A stretch of DNA of 64,000 nt from positions 4,434,001 to 4,498,000 of the forward strand of contig NZ_CP108381.1 in the NCBI RefSeq assembly GCF_035956715.1. The letters run 5' to 3'. The translations under genes were made by a program, and so were the position numbers. Shown here piece after piece: positions 15,558-23,773 of this stretch. The stretch's first letter is position 1. Each line of letters begins with the position of its first letter. The DNA comes from Nocardia sp. NBC_01329 (GTDB taxonomy: Bacteria > Actinomycetota > Actinomycetes > Mycobacteriales > Mycobacteriaceae). Below the pieces are notes generated by a model. It was not told the origin of the DNA. It ran no database searches and was given only the letters and a program-made list of their open reading frames with translations.

Positions 15558-17975
15558 TCACGCGGGCGCGACCGCGAGCGGCATATCGGCCGCCGGAGTC
15601 GCGGACTGCTGGTCGCCCGACGACGCGGCGCCTTCGTCGCCCTTGTCCTTCCCGCCGCCCAGCTCGATCCCCGGCGGATGCATGAACCCGGTGAACTGGC
15701 CGAATTCACCCGCCGAGTCCGACATTTCCGGCTCGAAGGGCTTCAGTTCGCCGTTGACCACAGCTTCCAGTGTGCCCTCCTCGCCCGCACCGAACACCAC
15801 GAGAATCGCGATGCGGTCGTCCCAGGTGGCCACATCGCCGGTCATCAACTGGAACGGATCGACGCGGGCCCCGATCTCCTTCCTGTCCGTCCACTTCGCC
15901 TCGGTATCGGCATACGCTTCCTGAGCGTCCGTGCCCTTGATATTGGCGAACGCCTTGTCCAAGACCTTTGCCACTGTTGGGGACACCTTCTGGGTACGGC
16001 GGTCCGGGAACGTGTACAGCACGCTGCCGTCCTCGCCCGGGGTACGCGGGGGCCGGCCACCACCGGCCTGCGAAGACGTGGCGCCCGAGGAGGGGCCGGC
16101 CTGGTGCTGGCCCTGAGTCTGCGGCGTCGCGGCAGCAGGCGCGGCAGCCGGGGTCTGCTGAGTCCACGGTGTAGTCGCCACCGGCGGTGCGACCGGGGGT
16201 GGCGCGGTGGCCGCACGGGCCTGTTCGTAACGGGAGGGATCGATATCGTGCCGGCGGCCGGCGAGGTCGTTGTCGGCCATATTGCGCGTCATCATCTGCT
16301 GCATCATCATGGGCAGCATCGAACTCATCAGCGAGCCCATCATATTGGACGAAGGGTCCGCACCCGCCATCGCGGCCTGGCTCGCAGCAGCTTGATTCGC
16401 AGCCTGATTCGCAGCTTGATTCGCGGCCTGGTCCGTGGCCTGCTGGAGCCGGTCGGTCGCACGCTCCAGTTCGGGGCTCATCCGGTCGTCGGCGTCCACG
16501 CCGTCGGGGACGAGGTCGTCCAGCTTCTGGGCGGCCGACAGTGTGTCGTCCGGCCACAGAGCGGAATTGTCCAGACCGCTGCTGATCTGCCCGACCGCAC
16601 CGGCCAGATCATCACCGGACGGAGTGGTTTTCGCGCCCGGTGCGCCGATCGTGCCGGCCGCTAATTCGGCGGCAGCAATGGCATCACTCATGATCCCGGC
16701 CGACTCCTGGAACCCCTGCGCGAATATCGCCAGAAAGCTGGCGTCGGTGGCATCCGGAATCGAGGGCATCACATAGTTGATGCCGCCGATCAAATGTTCG
16801 AGGCTTTCTTTCGACTTGAATATGGCCTCTTCGAAATTGTCCATGGTTGACATGATGTCTTTGTGCGACTCATTCCAGGTCACGATCTCCTGGTTCGCCG
16901 CTTGCAGAGACTGTGAATAGTTGGCACCGAGTTCGCTACCCTGCACGGCGACCGAAGGTTTCAACCCGCGCATAGGGGTATACGACAATTGCTCCTTGTT
17001 CTCGATCTTGCCGTACATCGAGTAATTCTCCGCGAGCGAGGAGGCGAACGAATTACTTGGGCCGCCGTACCAGGTGGCCAGATGCGGGCTCAATTCCACC
17101 GGATGCAACAGGAAACCGGTGCCCTGCGCGGGAATACTGGGATCAGCGACGAAAGGTGGCTGCCCCATGACACCCGCGGCGCCGGCAGCTGCCGCCCCCG
17201 ACCACATGAGCGGGACGCCGGATCCTTCGACGGATGGGTCGGTACCCGGCGCTCCGGCGCCACCGGCCTCTTTGTTCCGGTGGTGCTCCCAGCCCAGAAC
17301 TGCCAAGGCGGAGCCCAGACCACCATAGCTAGCCGGAAGTATTTTATTGAACCACTTCACATCCTGGCCTTGAGCGAAACCCCTTCGGTTCCAGTTCTTG
17401 GCGGCCTTGTCGGCCTTCGTCGCCGCGAGTAGCTCTTTCTCTACTTTCTTCGCTTGGACCTCGGCATCCTTCAGCGCTTTCTGAGCATCGGGCAGTGTTT
17501 TATCGGTATCATCCAGAGCCCGTTTTCGCCTATTCCATTCAGCATCGAAATCCTTCTTGCTCATTTTTGCCTTCTCCGGGGGAGGAGGCTTGCTGTTCCA
17601 ATAGTCGAAATCTTTCTGCGCCTGCGCCTTCGCTGCAGGATTTGTTTTCTGGACTTCCTTCAATGCATCGTCAGCGGCCTTCCTGGCGTCCTCCGGACCG
17701 CGGACTTTCCCGAGCTTCTCGGCAGCTTTCGTCGCCGCCTCATCGGCTCGCCTACCGAAGAACCGACCGAGGGCACCACCCGCGAGACCACCTATACCAC
17801 CGGCGAAAGCAGCGTTGAAAGCGCCCTCGTCGAGCTTCCAACCGTGCTGCGACACGTAGCCCGCATAACCGCCCGCAGCACCGCCGATGAAGCCGGCGAC
17901 CGGCAGGGCACCCGGAACTATCGCGGTGACCGCCGCGCCCACCGCGACATCGACGAGAAACGCTTTGACATCCAC
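15558..17975 (-). CDS. large glycine-zipper exported-type protein with shared C-terminal domain (1)
   Basis: 805 residues, GTG with AGGAG seven bases upstream, ten bases after the preceding stop. The N-terminus (1-75) is a hydrophobic glycine zipper (GFIGGAAGGYAGYVS, AGGIGGLAGGALGRFFG) of a kind that inserts in membranes. A Lys/Ala/Glu-rich coiled region covers about 75-200. The middle is helical. Four ANQ-type repeats (NQAANQAANQAANQAA) lie near 515-532, then a Met-rich segment near 543-565 (MMGSLMSSMLPMMMQQMM). The C-terminal domain (655-770) contains FPDRRTQKVSPTVAKVL, MTGDVATWDDRIAILVVFG and GFMHPPGIE, the same as in the proteins at 17985 and 2016. Likely a membrane-active effector or structural part of the system. 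No enzymatic motif is recognised. Confidence 0.8.
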   Translation of the reverse strand: MDVKAFLVDVAVGAAVTAIVPGALPVAGFIGGAAGGYAGYVSQHGWKLDEGAFNAAFAGGIGGLAGGALGRFFGRRADEAATKAAEKLGKVRGPEDARKAADDALKEVQKTNPAAKAQAQKDFDYWNSKPPPPEKAKMSKKDFDAEWNRRKRALDDTDKTLPDAQKALKDAEVQAKKVEKELLAATKADKAAKNWNRRGFAQGQDVKWFNKILPASYGGLGSALAVLGWEHHRNKEAGGAGAPGTDPSVEGSGVPLMWSGAAAAGAAGVMGQPPFVADPSIPAQGTGFLLHPVELSPHLATWYGGPSNSFASSLAENYSMYGKIENKEQLSYTPMRGLKPSVAVQGSELGANYSQSLQAANQEIVTWNESHKDIMSTMDNFEEAIFKSKESLEHLIGGINYVMPSIPDATDASFLAIFAQGFQESAGIMSDAIAAAELAAGTIGAPGAKTTPSGDDLAGAVGQISSGLDNSALWPDDTLSAAQKLDDLVPDGVDADDRMSPELERATDRLQQATDQAANQAANQAANQAAASQAAMAGADPSSNMMGSLMSSMLPMMMQQMMTRNMADNDLAGRRHDIDPSRYEQARAATAPPPVAPPVATTPWTQQTPAAAPAAATPQTQGQHQAGPSSGATSSQAGGGRPPRTPGEDGSVLYTFPDRRTQKVSPTVAKVLDKAFANIKGTDAQEAYADTEAKWTDRKEIGARVDPFQLMTGDVATWDDRIAILVVFGAGEEGTLEAVVNGELKPFEPEMSDSAGEFGQFTGFMHPPGIELGGGKDKGDEGAASSGDQQSATPAADMPLAVAPA

Positions 17976-17984
17976 GATTCACTC

Positions 17985-20204
17985 CTATGCGGGTGCCGTG
18001 GCGACCGTCGGATCAGCCGCTGCGGGCTGAACCGCCGCATCCGCGGCCTCGGATGCCGGGGCCGCCTTCTCGATGCCCGGCGGATGGAAGAATCCCACGA
18101 ACTGGCCGAACTCACCCTGGCCGTCGCGCATATCCTCGGGTCCGGTCACCGGCTGCAGTTGGCCGTCGACCACCGCCTCGAGGGTCCCGCTGGTATCGGT
18201 CCCGAACACCACCAGCAAGGCCGTGCGGTCGTCCCAGACTCCGACATCGCCGGTCATCAGCTGGTGGGGGTCGACCCGCGGACCGATCTTCTTCTCGTCG
18301 GTCCACTTCGCCGGGGTGTTCGTATACGCCGCCGCGGCATCTGTACCGCCGGCATTGTCGAACGCTGCGTCCAGCGCCCGGCCGACCACTGCGGACACTT
18401 CCTGGGTCCGGCCGTCGGGGAAGGTATACATCACATTGTCCTGCGAGGTACCGGCCGGTTTGCCGGCTCCCGCCTGAACAGGCGGCGCCACCGGCGGTGC
18501 CGAGACGCGGGCGGGCGGTGTCGGAGTTCCCGGCGGCGTCGCGGCCGGCGCTGCCGGCTGTGGCGCACTCGGCACCGGCGCGATCGCCGGGGCCTGCTCC
18601 GGCCCGGCCTCGTCCTCCCGGCGGCGGCGCCGGAGACGATCGTCGGGCTGCTGGCCGGGTTGTTGTTTGGCGCCCATACCCATCATGGCCTGCATCAGCA
18701 TCGGGAGCATCATCGACTCCATTCCGGAGCCGGCGGCATTCGCATTTGCCGGAATCTGTGGCGGCTGCCCCGCACCCGGGCCCGTGCCCGTAGCCGCCGC
18801 GTCTTTTCCGAGCTGTTCCAGCGCCTCCCTGGCCGACTTTCCCGGCTCGTCGGCCTTACTACCCGAAGACGAATCGTCGGTGTCCCCGAGATCTATCGGC
18901 TTCGGTGGCTCCAGCGGCGTTTCTTGGGCGTCGGGTGCGGGGACGGGCTGCGGAGTGTCGATGCCGGGGGTAGTGTTCGGATCGCCTCGGTTCTGGTCGC
19001 CGGGCTTTTCATTTCCGGGCTTCTCGTTCGACTCATCGTCGGGTTTCTCGGTCGCGGCGGCCAACTCGTCGAATAACTTTGCGTAGTGACTCATGATGGA
19101 TTCGATACCGGCGTAGGAACCCTCCATAATCGACAGGACATACGAGTCCTCGGTCAAGTTCCCGTCTGCCCCGTAGGTTTGCGGAAAGAGGAAGACCGGG
19201 ACTTCCACGTTCGGAGACGCAGCCTCCGCTGCCCCGACCGCCGCCTTGATCCCTTCAATATTTTCAGGGTGGACCTTCGCGAAATCGCCTACGGTGCGCA
19301 CAGAAATTTTGGCAACACCTTTGCCTTCATCGCAGTACTCGACTGTCCGCTCTACAGTCTTCGCAACCTGATCATCGAAACCTCGAATGTTTTCGAATCG
19401 GACCTCTAAGTCACCGGCTCGCTGGGCATAGTTGGGAATTCCCGCTTTTTCCGGATCTTTGATTTTTCCCGGAAGCGGGACTTCCTCGGGAAGGCTTGTT
19501 TCGGTGGGGTCTTTGCCGAAGCTACCCAAGATATCTTTGTACACACCGGGCAAGGTCTTATAGTTCTGCTGCATCGGCTCGCTGAAAGTCAGATCCGACG
19601 GCCATGGCGGCGATGCGGTATCGGATGAATCCGGCATAAGCACCTGGGGCATTCCTTCCGGGCGTTCCTCGTCGCCGATCGGAATAACAGGTATCTCCGC
19701 AAACCCGGAGTCCTCCCCTCCATCGGAGGGAGCCCAGTCGGAAGTTTCCTGCCAGTATCCGAGACCGGCACCGAAGCCGGCACCCAGCGAGCCCGAAACC
19801 CTGTTGGGAATCTGCCGTTGCACCGACTTGCGGTAAGCCGATAGAGAGCCTCGAACACCGCCTCCCCCCAGGCGACCACGAGCGAGTGCGGTGACGCTAC
19901 GTTTGGAGAAGTTACTCAGCGCGGTCCGGCCGGCGGCTGAAAGCCCGCCACGCAAGGCTGCGCCACCGATACCCCCGAACACTCCACCAAGCCCACCCAT
20001 GAGCACGGCAGCGCCGACGTCCTCATCCTGGATACCAGCAGTGAGCCCTCCCACCGCAGCGCCGGCGAGCGCCGCGCCGAGCGGGCCGCCGACCGCGAAA
20101 CCGGCAACGCTCGCAGCGCTCACCGCAATGGTGTCCCAGTTGTCGGCAACCCAGCCGCCGACCCCGCTTGCCACTGGGGAGACGATGGAGTCGAACAGGC
20201 CCAC
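17985..20204 (-). CDS. large glycine-zipper exported-type protein with shared C-terminal domain (2)
   Basis: 739 residues, GTG start with AGGTGAG upstream. It is the first gene of the leftward string, so its promoter should lie in 20205-20475. The N-terminal 100 residues are Gly/Ala-rich hydrophobic helices (GFAVGGPLGAALAGAAVGGL). A mixed domain follows (about 170-400), then a Lys/Asp/Pro-rich linker and a Met-rich segment near 494-512 (MESMMLPMLMQAMMGMG). A basic-acidic patch and Pro/Ala-rich linker lead to the C-terminal domain (588-713) with FPDGRTQEVSAVVGRAL, MTGDVGVWDDRTALLVVFG and GFFHPPGIE. Layout and sequence match the 805-residue neighbour, so the pair arose by duplication. Expected to act together with the adjacent T4SS-like machine; its role is unproven. 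Confidence 0.8.
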   Translation of the reverse strand: MGLFDSIVSPVASGVGGWVADNWDTIAVSAASVAGFAVGGPLGAALAGAAVGGLTAGIQDEDVGAAVLMGGLGGVFGGIGGAALRGGLSAAGRTALSNFSKRSVTALARGRLGGGGVRGSLSAYRKSVQRQIPNRVSGSLGAGFGAGLGYWQETSDWAPSDGGEDSGFAEIPVIPIGDEERPEGMPQVLMPDSSDTASPPWPSDLTFSEPMQQNYKTLPGVYKDILGSFGKDPTETSLPEEVPLPGKIKDPEKAGIPNYAQRAGDLEVRFENIRGFDDQVAKTVERTVEYCDEGKGVAKISVRTVGDFAKVHPENIEGIKAAVGAAEAASPNVEVPVFLFPQTYGADGNLTEDSYVLSIMEGSYAGIESIMSHYAKLFDELAAATEKPDDESNEKPGNEKPGDQNRGDPNTTPGIDTPQPVPAPDAQETPLEPPKPIDLGDTDDSSSGSKADEPGKSAREALEQLGKDAAATGTGPGAGQPPQIPANANAAGSGMESMMLPMLMQAMMGMGAKQQPGQQPDDRLRRRRREDEAGPEQAPAIAPVPSAPQPAAPAATPPGTPTPPARVSAPPVAPPVQAGAGKPAGTSQDNVMYTFPDGRTQEVSAVVGRALDAAFDNAGGTDAAAAYTNTPAKWTDEKKIGPRVDPHQLMTGDVGVWDDRTALLVVFGTDTSGTLEAVVDGQLQPVTGPEDMRDGQGEFGQFVGFFHPPGIEKAAPASEAADAAVQPAAADPTVATAPA

Positions 20205-20219
20205 GACTCACCTACCCAT

Positions 20220-20234
20220 GATCACACTGTGATC
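20220..20234. promoter_or_regulatory. perfect dyad GATCACACTGTGATC upstream of leftward operon
   Basis: Two perfect 7-bp arms around one central base, 16-30 bases upstream of the GTG at 20204. Size and position fit an operator for a dimeric regulator overlapping the 5' end of the leftward transcript. Which protein binds it is unknown. Confidence 0.45.
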
Positions 20235-20337
20235 GACGAGACCGACCACAGCACACCACCGATGACCGACAAAGGGACCGAACTCGCTCGTGGACCGAGC
20301 ATCCGCGAAACTCCCTTCCTGACGCCACCATTGTCGG

Positions 20338-20359
20338 CGATTCCCACTACCGGGAATCG
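20338..20359. promoter_or_regulatory. 8-bp inverted repeat in divergent intergenic region
   Basis: Arms CGATTCCC and GGGAATCG are perfect, with a six-base spacer. It lies in the roughly 270-base region between the leftward string (20204) and the rightward leader ORF (20476). This may be an operator controlling both directions. I do not see a convincing -35/-10 pair in this stretch. Confidence 0.4.
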
Positions 20360-20475
20360 GCCCATGTGGCGGACCAGTCAGGATAGGTGTCTCCAGGCAG
20401 AGACCCAGATCACCTGTGCCGCTTGGGGTGCAAATGTTCCGACAGTCCAGTCCTCGCGGCAGGAGGTAGCACCGA

Positions 20476-20571
20476 ATGAACCTCCATCACAACATGTCTC
20501 GGCACGCTCGCCCAGACAACCGCACACTCGCCACCGGCCCCGGGGCGGCCGGTAACTTTGTGGATCGCTGA
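20476..20571 (+). CDS. 31-residue leader ORF coupled to lytic transglycosylase
   Basis: ATG preceded by a perfect AGGAGG (20461-20466) at nine bases. It encodes 31 residues beginning MNLHHNMSRHARPDN and ends in a TGA that overlaps the ATG of the transglycosylase gene (TGATG). The transglycosylase gene itself has no good ribosome site, so ribosomes probably reach it through this ORF. The peptide is basic, with no signal or membrane segment. It may be only a translation-coupling leader or a true micro-protein. Confidence 0.6.
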   Translation: MNLHHNMSRHARPDNRTLATGPGAAGNFVDR

Positions 20572-21344
20572 TGGCGCCTCCGATCAGGGAAGCAAAAGCC
20601 CAGGAAAGTGCACCCGGTCCGCCCGCGGGCATCTCCATCGCCTCCGCACCGGAACGGCGATCCGATCGACGCGAGCGCAATAACCACCCGCGCGTATCGG
20701 TGCCGCCACCGAAGCCTTCGGTACAGGATCCCCGTCCCAGCGCAACACAGCGCGTGACGATCGGGTCGAATACCGGCGCCTCGACCACGCGGATGCCCTC
20801 CACTATCGGAGCCGGCTCCGCAGACACCGCGGCTACGAGCACCCGGATGGGCTCTGCCGCGCTCAGGACGTCGGCCGCCATTACCGCCCGGGGACGGGCA
20901 GCGGTTCAGTCGATCATCGCCGAGGTGCATACTGCCCTCCCCGCCCTCGCTACGGTCGAGCACTCCAGCGCCGGAGAACAATTGGTGATGAATACGTTGA
21001 ACACCGCGCTGCAGCGGGCCGGATCGATACTCGGTAGTGGCCGGCCGGCCTTCGCGACGGCTGCCGCGGATATCGCGACGATCACCCGATACGAGTCGAG
21101 CGGGAACCCACACGCGATGAACAACCGGGACAGCAATACCGGCGCGGGCACGCCGTCGAAGGGCCTGATCCAGACCATCGACCCGACTTTCGCCGCCTAT
21201 TCCCTGCCGGGGCAACGCAATATCTGGGATCCGGTGGACAATATCGTTGCGGGGGTGCGGTATGCGATCGAGCGTTACGGATCGGTCGCGAACGTTCCAG
21301 GAGTCGGCCAGTTGCGGGAAGGCGGGTCTCATGTCGGCTACTGA
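20571..21344 (+). CDS. SLT-type lytic transglycosylase (VirB1-like)
   Basis: 257 residues. A Pro/Ser/Thr-rich N-terminus is followed by a helical domain (about 100-170; GRAAVQSIIAEVHTALPAL) related to the DUF4226-like domain of three other proteins here. The C-terminal SLT fold begins at the catalytic Glu (E174 in RYESSGNP), then KGLIQTIDPTFAAY and NIVAGVRYAIERYGSV. Such enzymes cut the glycan strands of peptidoglycan; in T4SS loci they open the wall for the apparatus (VirB1 role). There is no classical signal peptide, so it is probably exported by the system itself. Its end overlaps the start of the TrbL-like gene by 14 bases. Start at ATG 20571, coupled to the leader ORF. Confidence 0.85.
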   Translation: MAPPIREAKAQESAPGPPAGISIASAPERRSDRRERNNHPRVSVPPPKPSVQDPRPSATQRVTIGSNTGASTTRMPSTIGAGSADTAATSTRMGSAALRTSAAITARGRAAVQSIIAEVHTALPALATVEHSSAGEQLVMNTLNTALQRAGSILGSGRPAFATAAADIATITRYESSGNPHAMNNRDSNTGAGTPSKGLIQTIDPTFAAYSLPGQRNIWDPVDNIVAGVRYAIERYGSVANVPGVGQLREGGSHVGY

Positions 21345-23610
21345 TACCGGAAACGCCGCCACGTGGGATCCGCTGCGCTGGTACCCGGATACCCTCGTCC
21401 GGCGTTGGCGCACTTGGCTGGATGCCCGGCCGTGGCGGCGTCGCGCACTGTGGACACTCGTCCTGGTGTCAGCGTTCGTTGTGTTCCCGGCCGTTGTCGG
21501 AGCGGTCGTCGCCACCGCGCAGCCCGGAAGCGGCGTCTCCCAGATCGACGGCTTGAGCTGGATGAACGTCCGGGATTCCAACGGTGTCCCGCTCTCCAGC
21601 TACCAGTTCGTCACCGACAAGGGCAGTCTGTTCAACCCGGCGAACACCGTGTTGTGGACGCTGCTGGGTCTCGAATTCGTCGGGTACATGGCGATCGTCA
21701 CCTCGGCGATCTGGGTGGTCACCTTCACTTTCAGTTTCGAGTGGCTGGATATGTTCAGTTCCGCCCTCAGCGGTACCGCGCAGGCGCTGGTCCGCCAGAT
21801 CGCCACTCCGATGGTGCTCATCACCGCCGCCACCATCGGCGCGTTCTTCGTCGCCTGGTTCATCGTGCGGGGTTTCCACGCGAAGGCGACCATGCAGGTC
21901 GTGACCATGCTCGGCGTCGCGATTTTGGGCCCGATCTTCCTGGCCGCGCCGCTGGAGGATGTGCTGTCCTCCGACGGGCTGCTCGTAAAAGGCCGCGATG
22001 TGGGCCTTTCCGTGGCGGCCGGGCTGAACGGGAACGGCAATCCGAATCCGAAACAGCTGGTCAGCATCATGCAGCACGATCTGGCCGACAACTTCGCCCG
22101 TAAGCCGTTGCAGGTATGGAATTTCGGCCATGTGATCGACAACAACGGTGCCTGCGAGACGGCTTGGTCGGCAGGTGTGCTGACGGGCGAGGACGACAAT
22201 ATCAAAGAAGCCGTCAAGAACTGCGGTGATTCGGCTGCCCACAACAAGGCATCGAATCCGAGTGTCGGGCAGCTCGGTACCGGCCTCATCCTGTTGATCT
22301 GCGCCACGCTGCTGATGCTCTTCGCCGTATACCTCGGGCTCAAGGTCACCAAGGCCGCGATGGATACGATCTATCACGGGTTCATGGCGATATTCGGGTT
22401 CGCCGCCGGTGGGTTCGTCTACGGCCCTACCCAGACTTTCCTGGTCCGCAATATCGTCGACGCCTTCATCTCGGCGGCGCGCATGGCGGCGTTCACGGTG
22501 TTCCTCGGGGTCTACCTGCTGTTCATGGGCAATATCTTCGACCAGGCTCGCGGCCAGGTGATGTCGGTGATCGTCATCTTGTGCGCGGTGGAACTCGTCG
22601 CGATCTCCCAGGTACGCCGACTGAACAACAGTTTGGAACGCGGCAACAACTGGGTCGCGAATCGCTTCGCGTTCGCCATCCAGGGCAATTCCGGAGGTTC
22701 GGGCGGCGGTGGCGGCGGAACAGCACTGGGAATGGGTGGTGCCCAGCTGCCGGGCGGTGGCGGCGGTGGCGGTATGAGTGGTCTCGCGGCGCTCGCAGCC
22801 TTGAGCACTGTCAACAACTCGCCGCTGACCGGCTGGCTGGCAATGGGGACGCCGAGCCCGCTCAATCCGCTGGCCCGCCGCAAGAAGGTCTCCGATATGG
22901 TGAACTTCCGCACCGCCGATTCACGCGAGGAGCTGTACGCGTGGAGCCAGATGGGTCGCAACAACTGGCGGAACAAGGCCATTTCGCGCGCGGCGGCACA
23001 CGGTGGAGTGGGAAATGCCATCGGGATGGCCAATGCCCTGGACGGACTCGGGGACAGCAAGGTTCCGGAAGCCCAGCTCGCCGCGCTCCTTCTCGACCTC
23101 CCAGGCGCTACCCACTACTCCGTGCAGCAAGCTCAGCGAGCTGTGGCGGTACAGGGGGCCAGAAAGTCGACGAACCCGTACGGTTTCCAGCCACTGCAGA
23201 AGGCGGTTGCCGCAGCCTACGCGGTCGAGGCTCATCTGGATCAGCCTCTCGGGGCGCAGGCGGCATTCGCGGCACAGGCCGAGATCGCGGCGTCCAACTT
23301 CCTCAGGCATACGAACCGGCCGGTCGCCGGGGTCGCGGTGAACCGGGGTTTCGTCAATCGCGTGCGTACGAATTGGGATTCCGATGTCGCGTTGCGCAAT
23401 GCGATCACACCGGACGAATGGAACCAGGTCGGTCGCAATACCCGCTTCGCCATCGCGCACGAAGTGGCCACGGCCCATCAGCAGGCGGCGGTACGTCACC
23501 GGTTGGCTCCGACCGAAGCCAACCGCAGGGAGCTGATGCGGTGGACCAACCGTATTGCCAACCTCGACCATATGGGTCCGGAAATGGGTTTGGATCCCTG
23601 GGATCCGTAG
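21331..23610 (+). CDS. TrbL/VirB6-like polytopic membrane protein of T4SS-like apparatus
   Basis: 759 residues from the ATG at 21331, inside the end of the transglycosylase gene. One N-terminal membrane segment (about 40-62, LWTLVLVSAFVVFPAVVGAV) is followed by an extracytoplasmic stretch. Several more membrane segments follow up to about 470, in two groups separated by a Cys-containing loop (GACETAWS ... VKNCGD). A glycine-rich linker (SGGSGGGGGG) then leads to a C-terminal cytoplasmic domain of about 250 helical residues. This is the layout of VirB6/TrbL inner-membrane channel components of Gram-positive conjugation systems. It is convergent with the NlpC peptidase gene. It probably forms the membrane channel together with the VirB3- and VirB4-like products encoded at 26-29 kb. 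Confidence 0.8.
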   Translation: MSATDTGNAATWDPLRWYPDTLVRRWRTWLDARPWRRRALWTLVLVSAFVVFPAVVGAVVATAQPGSGVSQIDGLSWMNVRDSNGVPLSSYQFVTDKGSLFNPANTVLWTLLGLEFVGYMAIVTSAIWVVTFTFSFEWLDMFSSALSGTAQALVRQIATPMVLITAATIGAFFVAWFIVRGFHAKATMQVVTMLGVAILGPIFLAAPLEDVLSSDGLLVKGRDVGLSVAAGLNGNGNPNPKQLVSIMQHDLADNFARKPLQVWNFGHVIDNNGACETAWSAGVLTGEDDNIKEAVKNCGDSAAHNKASNPSVGQLGTGLILLICATLLMLFAVYLGLKVTKAAMDTIYHGFMAIFGFAAGGFVYGPTQTFLVRNIVDAFISAARMAAFTVFLGVYLLFMGNIFDQARGQVMSVIVILCAVELVAISQVRRLNNSLERGNNWVANRFAFAIQGNSGGSGGGGGGTALGMGGAQLPGGGGGGGMSGLAALAALSTVNNSPLTGWLAMGTPSPLNPLARRKKVSDMVNFRTADSREELYAWSQMGRNNWRNKAISRAAAHGGVGNAIGMANALDGLGDSKVPEAQLAALLLDLPGATHYSVQQAQRAVAVQGARKSTNPYGFQPLQKAVAAAYAVEAHLDQPLGAQAAFAAQAEIAASNFLRHTNRPVAGVAVNRGFVNRVRTNWDSDVALRNAITPDEWNQVGRNTRFAIAHEVATAHQQAAVRHRLAPTEANRRELMRWTNRIANLDHMGPEMGLDPWDP

Positions 23611-23625
23611 CCGAGGTCAACCGGG

Positions 23626-23671
23626 CACCCCGGTCCGCGGACCCGAGAAAACGGATTCGCGGGCCGGGGTG
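23626..23671. terminator. hairpin terminator after TrbL-like gene
   Basis: 14-bp arms (23626-23639 and 23658-23671) with a single G-U type mismatch and an 18-base loop, beginning 16 bases after the TrbL-like stop. Confidence 0.65.
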
Positions 23672-23687
23672 TCTCGTCTCCGGGATC

Positions 23688-23767
23688 GACCGCTACCGCT
23701 CTGAAACGCCTGGCCGTGCTGGCCGCCACCGCGGCCCTGACCCGGTGGGAGTTTCCCGGTAGCGGTC
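23688..23767. terminator. inverted repeat between convergent genes
   Basis: Arms GACCGCTACCG (23688-23698) and CGGTAGCGGTC (23757-23767) are perfect, and the GC-rich spacer of 58 bases can fold further. It lies just outside the NlpC gene's stop at 23774 and may terminate that leftward transcript. Confidence 0.45.
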
Positions 23768-23773
23768 AGGGCA

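Noticed and set aside
16380..16432. Short tandem repeats as an intergenic repeat element
   Set aside because: They are in-frame NQAA codon repeats inside the 805-residue protein gene.
17454..19076. 540-codon plus-strand frame
   Set aside because: Runs across two minus-strand genes with a normal gene boundary (17975/17985) between them, so it is a shadow.
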